Positions 11,801 through 24,475 of a DNA stretch of 64,000 nucleotides are shown piece after piece. Within the stretch, counting starts at the first letter, position 1; every line of letters begins with the position of its first letter. Source of the DNA: Branchiostoma lanceolatum (taxonomy: Eukaryota > Chordata > Leptocardii > Amphioxiformes > Branchiostomatidae); the NCBI RefSeq assembly GCF_035083965.1, contig NC_089722.1:32205958-32269957 (forward strand). Direction: 5' to 3'. Position numbers and translations under genes: made by a program. The notes under the pieces were generated by a model that worked only from the letters and a program-made list of their open reading frames with translations, searched no databases and was not told the origin of the DNA.

Positions 11801-12449
11801 ATTTCTACGGCACTGTGAGTGACCCCGCCCGCCCAGACAGCTTAGCTCAGCTTAGCTCGGGGTGTTGTTTACGGCCTTGGATTAATTAGTTCGCCATCTA
11901 GGGTCGGCGGCAAAGTAGGGTGGCAGCGGAAGTAGGGTGTAGCGGAAGTAGAGTGGCAGCCATAGGTAGAAAGGCCATCAGAAACTGAATGGGCCCGGTA
12001 AAACACCACTATTAAAGCCGACCCCTAGAGACTGGGACCAGGCTAAGATAAGCCTGACTCTGACATCTGGCTAACACATGTAGCTGCCTGTCTAGGTTCT
12101 CTGAGAGGAATGCCCCCAGGGGGCTGCATGACCCACTTTCTATCCTTTGTGCTGCTGACTAACATTCCAAACATTCTTCTGGGATTAAGATAGACAAGTG
12201 CCTGTGCAATTCCTATAATATTTGCAAACTGCACACAATACTATACCATTTGGCTCGCCACTGAGGTGTCGCCAAAAAGTGTCTCGAAATCCACGCAAAA
12301 AACAAAAGAATGAAGCAGAATACTAGTATTCCGCCGTGTGTGTACAGAAGTACTAGTGTTCTTGCCTGTCCGGTCTGGACGTCTTGACTGTGGCCTGTCT
12401 GCGTTAACATCGCCACAACAACCACCGCAAAACACGAGTGGAAAGCCAT
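8821..12449 (-). CDS. CTHRC1-like: CTHRC1-like secreted collagen triple-helix repeat protein
   Basis: Transcribed leftwards. Exon 2 (11620-11445) encodes a short Gly-X-Y stretch (PGNNGVPGNNGLPGRDG and on) and then KQCVWNNLN. Exon 3 (10046-9848) has CMRWFFTVNGEECGNPAPIDG and NIHR. Exon 4 (8972-8821) has the GLC motif, NVGTCADG, TGWNSFSRMILEEL and a TAA stop. These match, in order, the collagen segment and C1q-like cysteine-rich C-terminal domain of CTHRC1, an extracellular protein linked in vertebrates to Wnt/planar polarity signalling and matrix remodelling. Junction phases (0 after exon 2, 1 after exon 3) fit exactly. Candidate exon 1 (12449-12366) encodes a signal peptide MAFHSCFAVVVVAMLTQTGH with a GC-type donor (CAG/GCAAGA), but it ends in phase 0 whereas exon 2 needs phase 1. 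A small exon may be missing, a weak GTCAAG donor at 12389 could be used, or exon 1 may be wrong. Two foldback elements sit in its introns. Confidence 0.88.
9298..9808. mobile_element. Foldback element, TAGCCTCTACCAGGC family, 511 bp
   Basis: Ends TAGCCTCTACCAGGCTCCGC and its inverse enclose a region flanked by GTGTAAAAG / GTGTAGAAG (8 of 9 identical). Inside lies a second, unrelated palindrome (9391-9578) with arms GTCACATTT and CGGGGCCCGGCCGGGC. It ends 39 bp downstream of the exon 3 splice donor of the CTHRC1-like gene. Confidence 0.85.
10060..11440. other. Intron 2 of the CTHRC1-like gene
   Basis: No exon, RNA gene or clear-ended element seen in this 1.4-kb intron. Confidence 0.5.
11766..12045. 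mobile_element. TAGCCTGGAAA-family element, 280 bp, exact 9-bp duplication
   Basis: Begins TAGCCTGGAAACCATACC and ends CCAGGCTA, flanked on both sides by AGATAAGCC. Related to 53654-53899. It sits in intron 1 of the CTHRC1-like gene. Confidence 0.88.
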
Positions 12450-12701
12450 GACGACTTCTCTACGGCTGTACTTGGGTAAAGTGTAAGTTTTACAAAAATA
12501 GCTGCAAACCCTATGCATATACATGTGTATATGTAATATGGTTATTCTTTCCAACCAACAATAAAAACAAACAAACAGATGTAAACTGTAAGTATTGTTA
12601 TGTTATCGAGCAATAAAGTTAATATTCTGTTGTGTAGTAATGCCCAACTGTTCAAATAAAGAACACTAGTGTAGCTTTTTTTCACTAAAAGTAGTGTATT
12701 A

Positions 12702-12853
12702 TACTCTCCAAGCAGAGGAGCGGTTTAGGCTGATTTTTGGCGTTTTAAGGCGTGTCTGTCTGGCTTTGTCATCTTTTTTTTAGTAAAAAGTCCGACAAAA
12801 ACGCCTAAAAACACGTCAAAAACCAGCCGAAACCCCTCCTCTGCTGGAGAGTA
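12702..12853. mobile_element. TACTCTCC foldback element
   Basis: TACTCTCCAAGCAGAGGAG with inverse GAGGAG..CTGGAGAGTA; the inner arms contain GGCTGATTTTTGGCG and its inverse. Flanks AGTGTATTA / GGTGAATTA match at 7 of 9. Confidence 0.85.
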
Positions 12854-13134
12854 GGTGAATTACACAAAATGTGTTTTGTAAAGCAATATGATACTCACTA
12901 AACCTGTGCAGACCCTACTCATGCATTCCCTTTACGCATACACACTTCCTTCATCGTGAATATCTTTGGCATAAATGATCATGAGGGGCGATAAGTACAA
13001 TACATACATATACAGATACATATAAAAAGAACACATAACAAGATTTTTTATCACCCCTGAAATTCGTTTTGTAACCTAACATTTTTCAGGTCTATACACG
13101 CACATTGTATGCAGCCATAGATTGAGGTCGTTTA

Positions 13135-13983
13135 GGCCACACCATCTTAATTTTATGGATGACATCCTCTGGAGTCCCCAAAACTAATTCGAGAGGGCGA
13201 AAAAATAAAAATCTAGCAAAAAAAAAGATGATAAACCGGAGGACTACATAGCTGGTATTGCAAATTAAACCACAGAACACAGTGTAACAAACAAACTAGT
13301 CTTTATTTGTTGGAATTAGCTCATATCAAAGTGCTTTTAACATGGATGATGCCTAGTTTCTTTATACTCTTTATTAAAAATTGCAACAAGACAATACATA
13401 GAGGAGCGACAGGCAGCCAAGCTGATGTTGCGGACCACTTAACATTACAATTACATTGAAATACAACAATAAAATACTAGAGACAATGCAATATACAATT
13501 TAAAGTAATGCATTCTAAAGGTGTCTCAGCTGGAAGCAAATCTTTTCGTGGTTTAAAGACCCATATGTAACATTTGGCCTTTCAAAGAAAAAAAAATGTG
13601 TTCGGCTGTGTACACAACATCACGCCTTCAGTCAGAGCAAAACATCAAATTCTGTAGGCAACCCAGCCAGAGATAATATCATTCAGTTTAATACAGACAT
13701 GTACAATGATAAGTATTGTCATATCATTAACAAAATACTACTGGGCTCATGAGGGGCGGCGCCCTCTTCAAATCGCTCCTAGTCACATACATAACAGTTG
13801 TGTTGGATTATGTGAGTGTATATAGTGTATTACGACAAGCCGGCTCAATGCCGCCCCTTTGCGGCAGTATGAGTTTACCAGTTTCGGAGCCTCTTCGGAG
13901 GTGATTTTTTTCTTCTTTTTTTGAGAACAGGCGAAAATCAATGCGCGCGCGGATGTCATCCATAAAATTAAGATGGTGTGGCC
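13135..13983. mobile_element. PIF/Harbinger-like non-autonomous element, 849 bp
   Basis: A 33-bp inverted repeat (GGCCACACCATCTTAATTTT and its inverse) bounds the element and TTA directly flanks both ends, the usual Harbinger target duplication. No transposase frame is recognisable inside. Confidence 0.75.
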
Positions 13984-14491
13984 TTAAGGGTCACCTGGGG
14001 AACTTAGTAGAATGCTGAATGCTTTTTGATGCGCACGGGACTAGTGAGTACTTTATCGTATACTGTAAAAAGCATTCATTTTTACTGCGGAGTAAATCCT
14101 AAAATTATCATCTGTTGGAACCCCCACCCCCTCTGGACTTAAGGACTTCAAGAAAATTTCCCAACTGCACTTCTTCAATTTTTAAATATTTTCTTTCACC
14201 ATCAGATATGTGCATTCCATTCAATCAACCAGTGCGTTTTGTACTATGAAAAAAAAAGATTGATCTGAAGGGACACCAAGGCATTATTCTAACAGTTCTA
14301 CATGGATTATACCAGTCTAAAGTGATATGCAGAACTATATATTCCTTACCTCTTTGCAGATGTAGCTGAATGCCGTGTTGCGTGGCTCGTACCGAGCCCC
14401 CTGCTATTGGAACAAAGCCTCGTACATATATACTCATCCAAAGTGTAAAATATAAAAAGGAAATGTCACGAGAAATGGTTTGTATGCTGAT

Positions 14492-14745
14492 GTCGTTAAC
14501 CACAAGAATTTGCATATTTGTAAAGGTCTTGCATATTTCCTGTTCTAGCGCTGAGAAAATTAATAAACACTTTTCAGTTATTAATTTATGAAATTACATT
14601 GTGATGTTGTCCTTAACTGTCGTTAACCACAAGTACTTGCATATTTGTAAAGGTCTTGCATATTTCGTGTTCTAGCGCTGAGAAAATTAATAAACACTTT
14701 TCAGTTATTAATTTATGAAATGACATTGTGAAGTTGTCAACCGCA
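14492..14745. repeat. Tandem duplication, 127-bp unit, two copies
   Basis: GTCGTTAACCACAAG through ATTTATGAAAT.ACATTGTGA is present twice with few differences (starts 14492 and 14619). Confidence 0.9.
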
Positions 14746-15177
14746 AACTCTATTGTATAATGTGCGATTATTAACATTCCAACCATGAAGCAAAACGAAA
14801 TGTTTAAAACAATGTTCATGGTATGGAAATGAAATGCAGTTAAGTCATGGATATGACATAGCTATTGAGAATATTACATAGAATATCATTATATTCTATC
14901 TTGAATAGCGGTCGGTGCTTACTAAGCTACAGTAGAATGTGCAAGGATATGACAGAATCCGAGTTATAACAAAGCAAAACGTACAACAATGTTTAAGAAA
15001 GCGTATCTACGACCTGGGTATTGTATCGGGCCCTTGTCACTCTAGCTTTTGATAAAATTCACCCTTTGTACGATATTTACAAAGCTATTCTAGAACGTGT
15101 TACGATATGACAAGATGTTTGCAATCCTAAAGGTTACAGAATTTGAAATATTTTGCATATGTCCTGGACCTGGATGT

Positions 15178-15345
15178 CAAGTACGTGGGAACTGCGTTCA
15201 TGTTTGCCTTTGAATGGTGTTTAGTCAAGTACGCGGGAACTGCCTTTGAATTATGTTTGGTCAAGTACTGCGGGAAATGTTTGGTCAAGTACGCGGGAAC
15301 TGCCTTCATATTTGCCTTTGAATGCTGTTTAGAAACGTATTGTCA
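15178..15345. repeat. Short irregular tandem repeat
   Basis: GTCAAGTACGCGGGAACTGCC recurs four times with slight changes, interleaved with TTTGCCTTTGAAT. Confidence 0.8.
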
Positions 15346-15413
15346 CAGTGGATCGTGTAGCAATATGACAAGATTCAGATTATTATCTCCATGAAAAATT
15401 GAGATATAGTTTT

Positions 15414-15655
<242 letters not shown>

Positions 15656-15860
15656 TGTTTCCGGACTATTGTAGCCAGCATAACTCAAGAACCTCTTGAT
15701 GGATTATGATGATATTTGGTTAGTAGGCGGGTGTTGTGAATCCGAAATTCAAGGTCGATTTTGGGCCCCCTGGTATATGACCTTTGCACTGCAGCAGAAC
15801 TTCCGTTTTTGTATCTTTTGACCTGGACGTGCTATGGTCTTGATTTTTTGGTGGCTGTCC
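15656..15860. repeat. Dispersed repeat, second copy of 2560-2790
   Basis: Shares CCAGCATAACTCAAGAA, GATATTTGGT, CACTGCAGCAGAACTTCC and GTGCTATGGTCTTGATTTTT in the same order as the copy at 2560-2790. Both copies follow a GT-rich or T-rich stretch. Confidence 0.75.
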
Positions 15861-16111
15861 CAATAGAAATTGTTTCATATAATTTTACAAAACATCCACA
15901 TACTGTACGTCCTGGGTATTAATCATGCAGTCCCTGCCATCCACGAGCACAGAAAAATGTCTACTCCGAGCATAAAGATTGTAATAAGTAGTATTTGCAA
16001 ACTGCTAAGGAACAGTTAGTGATGTAAGAAGCCGCATCTGTTATCAGAAAAAATATGCTGTTTGCGAAAAAGATCATTTGACGCTTATGTCATATATGTT
16101 AGGGGCTAAAT

Positions 16112-16260
16112 TGTACGAGGAGCGTTAAAAAAGAAACGCCTTTTCTATCATAGTAGGTTCATTTTTGTAGACAATAAGTTGAAATTTGGCACAAATCCAA
16201 AGGAACATCTCTTCTTGAGAATGAGGTATCTCGATGATTTGTGCATATTTTTACCAGCGG
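16112..16260. mobile_element. Possible mariner-type TIR remnant
   Basis: TACGAGGAGCGTTAAAAAAG is close to the terminal repeat style of mariner elements, but no opposite end or transposase is visible. Confidence 0.25.
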
Positions 16261-17036
16261 CTGAGTTGATTTCAAAATGAACACGCCCTTGGAAGCTTGT
16301 CGGAGGCAAACAGCAGTAAAATGGAAGTTAAATTAGCAGTAAAGTATTACCCACTTAAAATTTTTGTAGGAGACTGAAACTGCACATGTATTAAAATGCA
16401 TATCTCTATAAGCCACATGCTTATTTTCATCTCTGAATTCTAATCAGTTTTCTTTTTTCGTTCCTAGGGTGGAGTGAGATATGAGTTGAATTCAGAGCGG
16501 ACATCGGGGTCCAAAATATAAACTTTGTTGATAAAGCGTTTTTGTAGGCTACTTTCACATAAAGTCAGAGAAATAAAACTAAGCACACTTTATAACCGTT
16601 AAACACATAATATCTGTGTCAAGTTTCGATTTTCTTAGTTAATGTGCTAAACAAAGTTATCAAATGTCACTGCCATAAAGGTTTCAGCATTTTCTTTATT
16701 TCCATTTTTGGGTCCTAATGTTGCTTTGATTGCCTTTAATGTCCTAAACCTAACCTTCAGTTTTATCGACAGGTAATCATGACAGGAAATACTTCGTAAA
16801 CATATTTTAGAATAATGTATATTGAAGTTGATAGTAATAGGTCAGATGAAAAAGGAAGCAACATAAAAGATGCTTACAATTGATATTTTGTTGTTGTCAT
16901 GTTCTCATCCATAATGTATATGTGCACTTTGCAGTTAAGTAGGTAGGGGGCGTTTCAACACTGACAACCCACAGTCGCACACTCCACCAACTCAATGTAC
17001 ACAAGCATGGACACACATATGATTATGCATGTGCAT

Positions 17037-17039
<3 letters not shown>

Positions 17040-17080
<41 letters not shown>

Positions 17081-17098
17081 GCACATAACCATGCAAGT

Positions 17099-17148
<50 letters not shown>

Positions 17149-17152
17149 ACAC
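17040..17152. repeat. (CA)n microsatellite, two blocks
   Basis: Two CA runs separated by about 25 bp of mixed sequence. Confidence 0.97.
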
Positions 17153-17803
17153 ACAGGCCTCTCTAAGATCTTGACAGTGTACTTTTTGCGTTCCTTTTTA
17201 AAGGCTTTAAAATTTGTAGTATCACAGATTGTTTCAATAACTGTATTCACCCTAGATTTATAATGGAACAAGCGCAAGAAAGGATACAAGATATTATCAC
17301 GATTCCACGAAAATGGTTGGTTAAATGCACACTGAATGCATACATGGACTGTTTTGTGTTTGTTCAAGGCAAAGGTAATCTCCAAGCAGATGTAAGGATC
17401 CGGCTCAGTCTCATTGTTTTGCGCGTGTTGTTGCAACGGTCAGTACGTCCTTTTATTCAGAAGATTGTACTACATTGCAATAGAAAAATGTATTAAATGT
17501 CGTAAACAAAAAAGCGTAAAACACTTATCCGGATCCTCGCATATGCTTGGGGATTAGGCAGGGGGACCAGGGTGTCTCTAAGCAATAACCAAGCCATTTG
17601 AAATTCTCTTTGTCATGTTTTGATTACAAACTAAACCTTTCGTTTCAGTTTTAAAAGTTGCCGCCAACTTTCCCTCTCTCTCTCACACTTGTGAACTATA
17701 CTCTCCAAGCAGAGGTTGGATGGGAAGATTGTGATCTTCTGATATACCCGTTTTCTGACAGCCGACGGTCCAAGTGCCTAACGGTCTGATATTAGGCTAG
17801 GGT

Positions 17804-17979
17804 TAGACTCTACCAGGCTGACTACGACAGCTATAGGGAGAATATTTGCCTGGAGAGTTTGGTCACTGTAGGTTTTTATTTGCAGGCGATGTCTGAGGGG
17901 GACTGACTCCCTGGTCACCTATTCCTTTTATTGCCGAATTCTACGATCTGCTCCCCGTAGGAAGGCCTGGTGGAGGCTA
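17804..17979. mobile_element. TAG(A/T)CT..GGAGGCTA element
   Basis: Reverse-oriented relative of 29007-29181: left end TAGACTCTACCAGGCTGACTA, right end GGCCTGGTGGAGGCTA, flanks GGCTAGGGT / GACTAGGGT (8 of 9). Confidence 0.8.
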
Positions 17980-19276
17980 GACTAGGGTCCAGTCCAAACA
18001 AAACTATCACCATGTATAGCACCGTCCATGATGCAAAAGTACGACGTTGTTGTGATTTGAGAACTCACTGATCATGAAAATCGTGGCCGGAGTTTTTGTA
18101 GGCTCAGCTAAGGCAAAACTAAGGGAATCATCGTACGGCACGATTTTGCGCGGTTTTAAAATGCTCAAAGTATGAGTTTTCTTTTTTATTACGCAAATGT
18201 GCTAAACAAAGTTATTAGATGCCACTACCAAAAAGATTTCAGAATTTTCTTATTATTTCCATTTTCGGGCCCTAATGTTGCTTTGATTGCCTTTAATGTC
18301 CGTCAGTATTTCGCCCCTGAATATCTGCTTGGAGATTATGACACAATGAATCCTTGGTGGGCCGCGCACGCGCCGCTTCACGGTGTATCCATCACTGTAG
18401 TCCCGAGGAGAAAGCCTCCTCACACAGGCCCGGCTGGACGCCTTTTGTCCCGCCGTTGCTCCATCATCCTTACGGTACGGTTGTATCGACGCAAATACTA
18501 CAGGCGGCCGGCTATTTTGGGTAGGTTCTCCATGCCATGGGGTCAACCAGCGTTCAGAGGGTCAACCAAGGTTTGTAGTGACCTCAACACTGAAGGTCAG
18601 GACAGGAGATACACACATCAAATTTTGACATACCAGGTTCAATATCTATTATTTCCCAATGTGTGTCATCAAGGATAACTTATGATTTTCGCTCTACTTA
18701 AAATTGAGGAACTTAAAGGGATTTGTTGAGATGTTATCGGAAATCCATTCTGATGAATTATTTGTTGTTGTTGTGAATTTAGATATCGAGTTTCCGTAAA
18801 GTATTGTTCATTGGATCAGCACAATTTTGTCTGCTTACGTTTTTTTATGATTTAGAAATTAGTGGTCAACAACTGGTTTTGAGAAAGGAATGACAGAACG
18901 GGTTTACAAAGAAACAAAGAAATAAACCATCTTAAAACAAAAAGTTGATTGAAATATAGTACAGTAGTATTGCTTTTTCAACATCTTTTGACACCATAAA
19001 TAGAGTGGTTCCAATTATTCATTTGGCTCAACGTCGTTCAAAGAGAGAAGAGTTTCTGTCATCAGTTAAGACCCTCTATCATTGAATCGGAAGGATAAGA
19101 TAAGACAATGAATGTTTTGGTCCTATCTTAACGAAACAAATTGAACTGAATTGAACCTATCACAATTTGTTTAGCAATATTAACAGACATCTGCAAACGA
19201 CGACGTTGTGTCATGGAAATATCATAATGTGTCATGGAAACATCATGTTGTCCGCAGTGCCATACTTCATCAACAC

Positions 19277-19417
19277 TACTCTCCAGGCCTTTTTGTCGGG
19301 CTTTCTACTTTGTTTTGTTTTTTTAAAGAGACAAAAACAAGACAAAGTAGAAAGCCCGACAAAAACGCCTAAAACACGTCAGAAACCAGCCGGAACCCCT
19401 CCTCTGCTTGAAGAGTA
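19277..19417. mobile_element. TACTCTCC foldback element
   Basis: Short copy with arms TTTTTGTCGGGCTTTCTACTT and its inverse. Flanks CATCAACAC / CCTCAACAC match at 8 of 9. Confidence 0.85.
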
Positions 19418-19574
19418 CCTCAACACATCATGTATTGGTCGTCTTTAGTTTAGGCCGCAGGTAAACACTAGAAATCTGATAGAATAAAAAGAATGTTTTA
19501 AGTTCAGAAGCTACGTCGGTAAGACATCCAGGTAATAAGATACACAAGCACTTGATAGATTTTGGAAACGGCTA

Positions 19575-19613
19575 GACGTTTCAGGTAGCATCCGCTGTCT
19601 TTTGTCAGTGAGC
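19575..19613 (-). ncRNA. Degenerate hammerhead ribozyme core
   Basis: Minus strand has CTGACAA, a 20-nt helix II region, GAAAC, GTC and then TAGCC. The core CTGANGA is mutated (GA to AA) and helix I is imperfect, so it is probably inactive. Surrounding TTTTGTCAGTGAGCTTCGTCAG is typical of Penelope-like terminal repeats. Confidence 0.5.
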
Positions 19614-19769
19614 TTCGTCAGTAAGTTTAGAAGTTATTATACACGGGAAAGAATGATGTAAATAAAAAAATGTAGTTCTTGAGAAGATTTCTAGTTCGGG
19701 TGCCAAAATCCTACAATATTCTATTTAACTAAGACTGCATACATTCACGTCAACGTTACGTTACAACGG

Positions 19770-19905
19770 CAGAGTGTTCGGCCAAAACCAAGCGGTCCCT
19801 GGTTCAAATCCCCCTGACGCCACCGATGTTGTGCCTTAAGGAAAGGCACTTAACATGACTTTCCTCACTCAACCCATAAAATGGGTATATATTGTTCTGT
19901 GTACG
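19770..19905 (+). mobile_element. tRNA-derived SINE
   Basis: GGTTCAAATCC is a B box; GTGCCTTAAGGAAAGGCACTT is a stem downstream that recurs inverted in the copy at 58735-58860. The A-box part is eroded. Confidence 0.65.
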
Positions 19906-21614
19906 TGGCACTGTCAAAATAAGTTAGGAAAAACTTGAGTGCAGTACCTCGTCGTCCTTGTCTGCCAAAAAGGGGAGTGGAAAAAAAGTCATGTTACTTT
20001 GTCATATTAGGCCATCGTACGATCTTCATGTATATACAATTATCAAAGGGCTGTGACAGAACCAACCGATAACAAAGACAGCATTTTCCCTATCAAGACA
20101 GCTGAAGTTTGCACGACACAAGCACGACTATCTCAAAAATGACGTCAGTTTGAGATCGTACGACGACCGTACGACGCATGTGACTGCGCCCTTAAGAGTC
20201 TTAAGAGCACCGAACCCTTGTACGACCTTGGTTGAATGACCTACAGGCGAACTCTTGACCACTGTTGACCCGGTCAAGAGGACACCAGCTTGACCGATTC
20301 ACCGTCTCTGACCACTAGACATCATCCGTCATGTTTTGTTCGGTGTCCACAGCACCGATTCACCCAACTGTTTTGGCTTGTATGATTACAAAAGCCGTAC
20401 AAGAGAAAAACAGAGGAACACAGGAAAGCGGGAAAATAACACTAGCCGCCCAATTGTACGTACAATTCTATGTACATCTTGCTTTTTATATTGATTAGCG
20501 AGGTATTTCTTCGCCACATGATTTCATACAGTCCAAAATACCTCCTTATTAATCTATCGATAGTATCTATATACTCCACAAAGACCTTACACAGCCGAAA
20601 AATACAGCCCAACATACTAGTATTGCAATTTGAAAAGGCAGAGAAAAAGAAATCTCGTCATCACAGGAGAGATTTTTCTCTCCGGCTTTGCACGGTTTTT
20701 GTTTCTCAAGCTGTGAGAAGGGTGCAAGCTATAAAAGGACGCATTCAGAAAACCACATTAAAGAGGGGAAAACGACGGTTAGAACAGCCCCGAATCTATT
20801 TTTAGTGCCTTGATGTGTTATGAAAATGAAAAAGTTGCAAAGGATTATTTCCCCAATAGCTATTCTAGCCTTTTCGCTTTTCATGTTCTGTATTTTTCAG
20901 ATGCTGCTAAAAAATCAGGACTCTCGCCAAACATAATCTTCCTAGGGCCTAGATCTGACCTTGCCTGTGACCCCTCTATGACCCTTCACCCCAGCCTGAC
21001 CTGTCGGGTCATCCCAAGGTCGCCATGACTGATCAGCATCTGACGTAACAAACAAAATTAACACAGAGGCAAATTTCACGCTTCCCTTCCGTCTGTGATC
21101 CGTCGGGCGTAACGTTCTTGTTTGGTTTGAAAAGCAGAAATATAGCCGGGAACTTTTATTCTTCAAGCTGAGAGTCTTGTTATTATATAGAGCAAGGAGG
21201 TTTGGAATCAATTATTCTAAACCTCCTTAATATATATGTATAGACCAAACACTGTGCATCAAAAGCCTTAACCCGTGGAAACCAAAGAACTTGACGCTTG
21301 ACACAAATTTCGGGCGTAAAAAAGCGTTGGAAGTACAATCTGGATCAAGAAAGTCCATAGAATAGTTCCATACGTTTAAAGGTCCCAACCACCTGTTGGA
21401 TTGTTTGAATGTTTTCACATCTACTGACCACACAGATCACAAAAGCAGGTACAAGAGGCCTACTGATTGAAACTGAAACATGCTTACGCATACAATAAAA
21501 ACCTTAAAGAAACAAATTATCACAAGAAATACTGGAGGAAGCTTAAGAGCTTCGAATTCGTTTTAGCTTCACCCCTGTAGAGTATGAAACTCTGTAAATA
21601 CATAGAAGTAAACT

Positions 21615-21698
21615 TAGCCTGGATGCCTGACCCCCAAACTCTGAAATATCTATCGTACGATACATGTCTTAGAGTTTGGCGGTCAGGCATCCAGGCTA
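21615..21698. mobile_element. Small TAGCC foldback element, 84 bp
   Basis: TAGCCTGGATGCCTGACC and its inverse, flanks AAGTAAACT / ACGTAAACT (8 of 9). Confidence 0.85.
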
Positions 21699-22939
21699 AC
21701 GTAAACTATGAATCGCAAGTCTTCATGAAGTATCACGATACATATGGTGACTAACATGATCACATCATCTCATTGACTTTACCAAAATCGCATTTTCATT
21801 TGCATGTTTTATGTATTGATATAGAATATGAGCATGGTAGACAACTCTAAAAAAGGCTGGTGAATATAGAAGGAAAGATGAGCTCAAGAAAATAGGAAAA
21901 AGTAAGAAAATCTAGTTTTTCCCAGCGGATGCAAACAGGACATGGTGTATTATTATTTTCAATGACCTAGGAGAAAGTATGAGATAGAGCTGACCAAATT
22001 CTTTAAGAATCATAGTCGGAAAAACTACTTTAGAAACAGTGCAGAAAATTCATCTTTGTGAAAGTTGAATTATAGTACTTATGAATGAATTGGCATTAAC
22101 ATCATCAAACGATACATGCTAAAGAATGCCTTCAAGTTGACTTGACAATTCCTTGTTCCGTTCACTCCGTGGTCAGTTGTGAACTTTATAAATGATTCTG
22201 ACCCGGGAAAAGACCCAGGCTGTCCTGAAATCTAACCGGTTCTTTGATGGGGTCCGTCTTTTCTTTTCATAGTCTGCTTCACGATAGTTATTAATCGTTC
22301 TGACCCGGTCAAGACCCCAGCATACACAGTATGACCGTACAGTCACCTTTTACTCCAAGCAGATGTTAAGAGCCGGCTTAGTTGTTTTTTTTTACTTTTA
22401 GACAATCTGTGACTTATCTTCTTTTTTCGTAAGACAAATTTTAGGTTTACCTAAGTATTTATACGAATTGTACGGAATTCAAACGAGGTTTACAGAATAC
22501 ATAGAAACTTTATAGAATTCATTGGATCCACGACTAAGGAACATACGAATTTTGCAGAATTCATACGAGTTTTACGTAAGGATCGTATTTATTCCGCAAA
22601 CTCGTATGAGTTCTGTAAAATTGGTATGTTTTTTGGTATTGGGTCGAATGGGTTCTGTAACATTTGAAAGTATTCCGTAAAAAAATCGTATGGATTCTGT
22701 AAAATTCGCATATTTCTTAGTAGTGGGTCGTATGGACTTAGGCACACCTGAATTTTGCGAACAACGAAGTACCGTGAAAACCTTTTGTTTCAGGCTGATG
22801 TTCATTATGGCATGTACAGTACGCATGCATTTATAAGATGGTACGTACGACGTTCTAGTATATTATCATTAGAAAAAAACGTATAACCCCAAATGAGTCA
22901 TCCCCTTGTCGATGAGTACAGGGAGCGTGTCGGCACAAT

Positions 22940-23098
22940 TAGTCTCCAAGCAGACCCAACGGTTGCAAAGACTGTATCCAACTGACAGAAGGAGTTTCTA
23001 TATTGGAACCGACGGTGCCTGACAACTTCTCTGGCTGACTGGAGCTTCTCTGGCTAGCTTGTACGATTTTGGCACCGTGGAGATCTGCTTGGAGATTA
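22940..23098. mobile_element. TAGTCTCCAAGCAGA foldback element
   Basis: Ends TAGTCTCCAAGCAGA and TCTGCTTGGAGATTA, both flanked by GGCACAAT (CGGCACAAT / AGGCACAAT counting nine). The interior holds TCTCTGGCTGACTGGAGCTT, as in 48223-48392. Confidence 0.85.
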
Positions 23099-23380
23099 GG
23101 CACAATGTCCACAGTAAGGGGTACTCTGTTCCATTCATGACTCACGCCGGACGGTAATTGATTTTCACTTTCTTCTCCACCTTTTGTGAGAGAAGGAATG
23201 TCGAGGGGCGGCGGCCATCCGTCTTGCGGTGTTTAAGACACGGAAGTGATCCATCAAGACTCTGACAGGTGACCTGAGGTGATTACAGTCATTTCCTCTC
23301 ACCGACCACTCTGGCCTAGGGCACGGGAAGCGTCGACTCCAAGCAGATGTAGGGATACGCGTCGTTCGTTCGTTCAGACA

Positions 23381-23795
23381 TAGTGGTGCGTACCTAAACC
23401 CCGGACCTGTTCCTAACCTTTAGGTTCAAGTCCAAAAAAACTAAACATCTGGAATCAAGTCCGGACTTGAAAAAAAAGCTCTCGCTTTTACACTCTTTTT
23501 TATTTAATCCATCTTAAAGCTTCTTTAGATCGTAAAATTTGCACTGGAAAAATATGAAAACATTGCTGCAACTTCTGCATTAATTACTGACTGTATATAA
23601 TTCCGCATATTAAAGTTTTCAAATTGCATGTAAAATATATCCCGATATGCAATTCAACATGAAACAGGGAGAAAATATTCGTAGCACACATATTCCATTG
23701 GTTCAAGTCCGGACTTTCAAGTCCGAACCTGAACCTTAACCTCTGGACTCAAGTCCAAACCTAAACCTAAACTCGGGTTTTGGTACGCACCACTA
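23381..23795. mobile_element. hAT-like non-autonomous element, 415 bp
   Basis: Ends TAGTGGTGCGTACC and GGTACGCACCACTA are inverted repeats, flanked by exact 8-bp duplications TTCAGACA, the hAT signature. The interior holds repeated AAGTCCGGACTT motifs. Confidence 0.8.
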
Positions 23796-23944
23796 TTCAG
23801 ACACGTGTAGTGCCTAGTGACACATAGGGCAGAAGGTTTCCTTGCTGTTTCAGTAGCAGGGTGTATTTCCGCAGGGGCGGGTTTTTAGTCCTTCTCTTTT
23901 AATGTGCTCGAGCACCTCCTCGAACACGGGACCAATCAAACTTT

Positions 23945-24078
23945 ACGTCCCTTCCGAAAGACGGGTGCAGCTCCAACCGAGATGTCCTGACTCAGTTTTG
24001 AACCGGGGTCTCTCAGGTAGTAACTAACCAGGAGCTCAACTGTGAAGCTGGTACTAGTTGAGCTACAGGGACATCCCT
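23945..24078 (-). mobile_element. tRNA-like SINE remnant
   Basis: On the minus strand CTGTAGCTCAACTAGT resembles an A box and CCGGTTCAAAACT a B box, spaced wider than in a true tRNA. A second copy-like tail continues to the left. Confidence 0.5.
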
Positions 24079-24299
24079 CAGGATCCGGCGTAATATTATT
24101 GTATCAGCCGTCTTTTTTCGACATCTTGTACGCCTTCCTACTAGTGTATATTTTAGCCCTTGAATTTTTCACCGTTTCTAATGGGTGATACGTTTAATAG
24201 CATAAAGAAGGGTAAACACAGACAGGTGTAGAGGATTTAAATGGTGCCATACTAGAAATCTGTACCAAATATAGCAAAAAACATGCGAAACCTACTGAA

Positions 24300-24475
24300 G
24301 CTAAGCCGTATCCTTACATCTGCTTGGAGTTTAGGAACTACAGTCTCCAAGCAGATGTTGGGTGAGTTTTCTTGTCTCTAAGCAGATGTAAGAGGAGAAG
24401 CCGGTAGTATTTTCTGGCTGCCCGTTTGTATATCAGAAAACGGGTCACAGGTACAACATCTGCTTGCATACTAGG
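24300..24475. mobile_element. Cluster of CTCCAAGCAGATG-type element fragments
   Basis: At least four copies of CTCCAAGCAGATG or its inverse occur within 175 bp, suggesting nested or broken elements. Confidence 0.6.

Noticed and set aside
18253..18678. GC-rich open frames on both strands around 18.3-18.6 kb
   Set aside because: No recognisable domain, no good splice context, and the left end coincides with a CTGCTTGGAGATT element end, so it is probably the interior of an unrecognised element.
21195..21231. CAAGGAGGTTT..AAACCTCCTT palindrome as another 7-bp-flanked insertion
   Set aside because: The palindrome is clear, but the flanks (TATAGAG / ATATATA) do not match, so it was not counted as supporting evidence.
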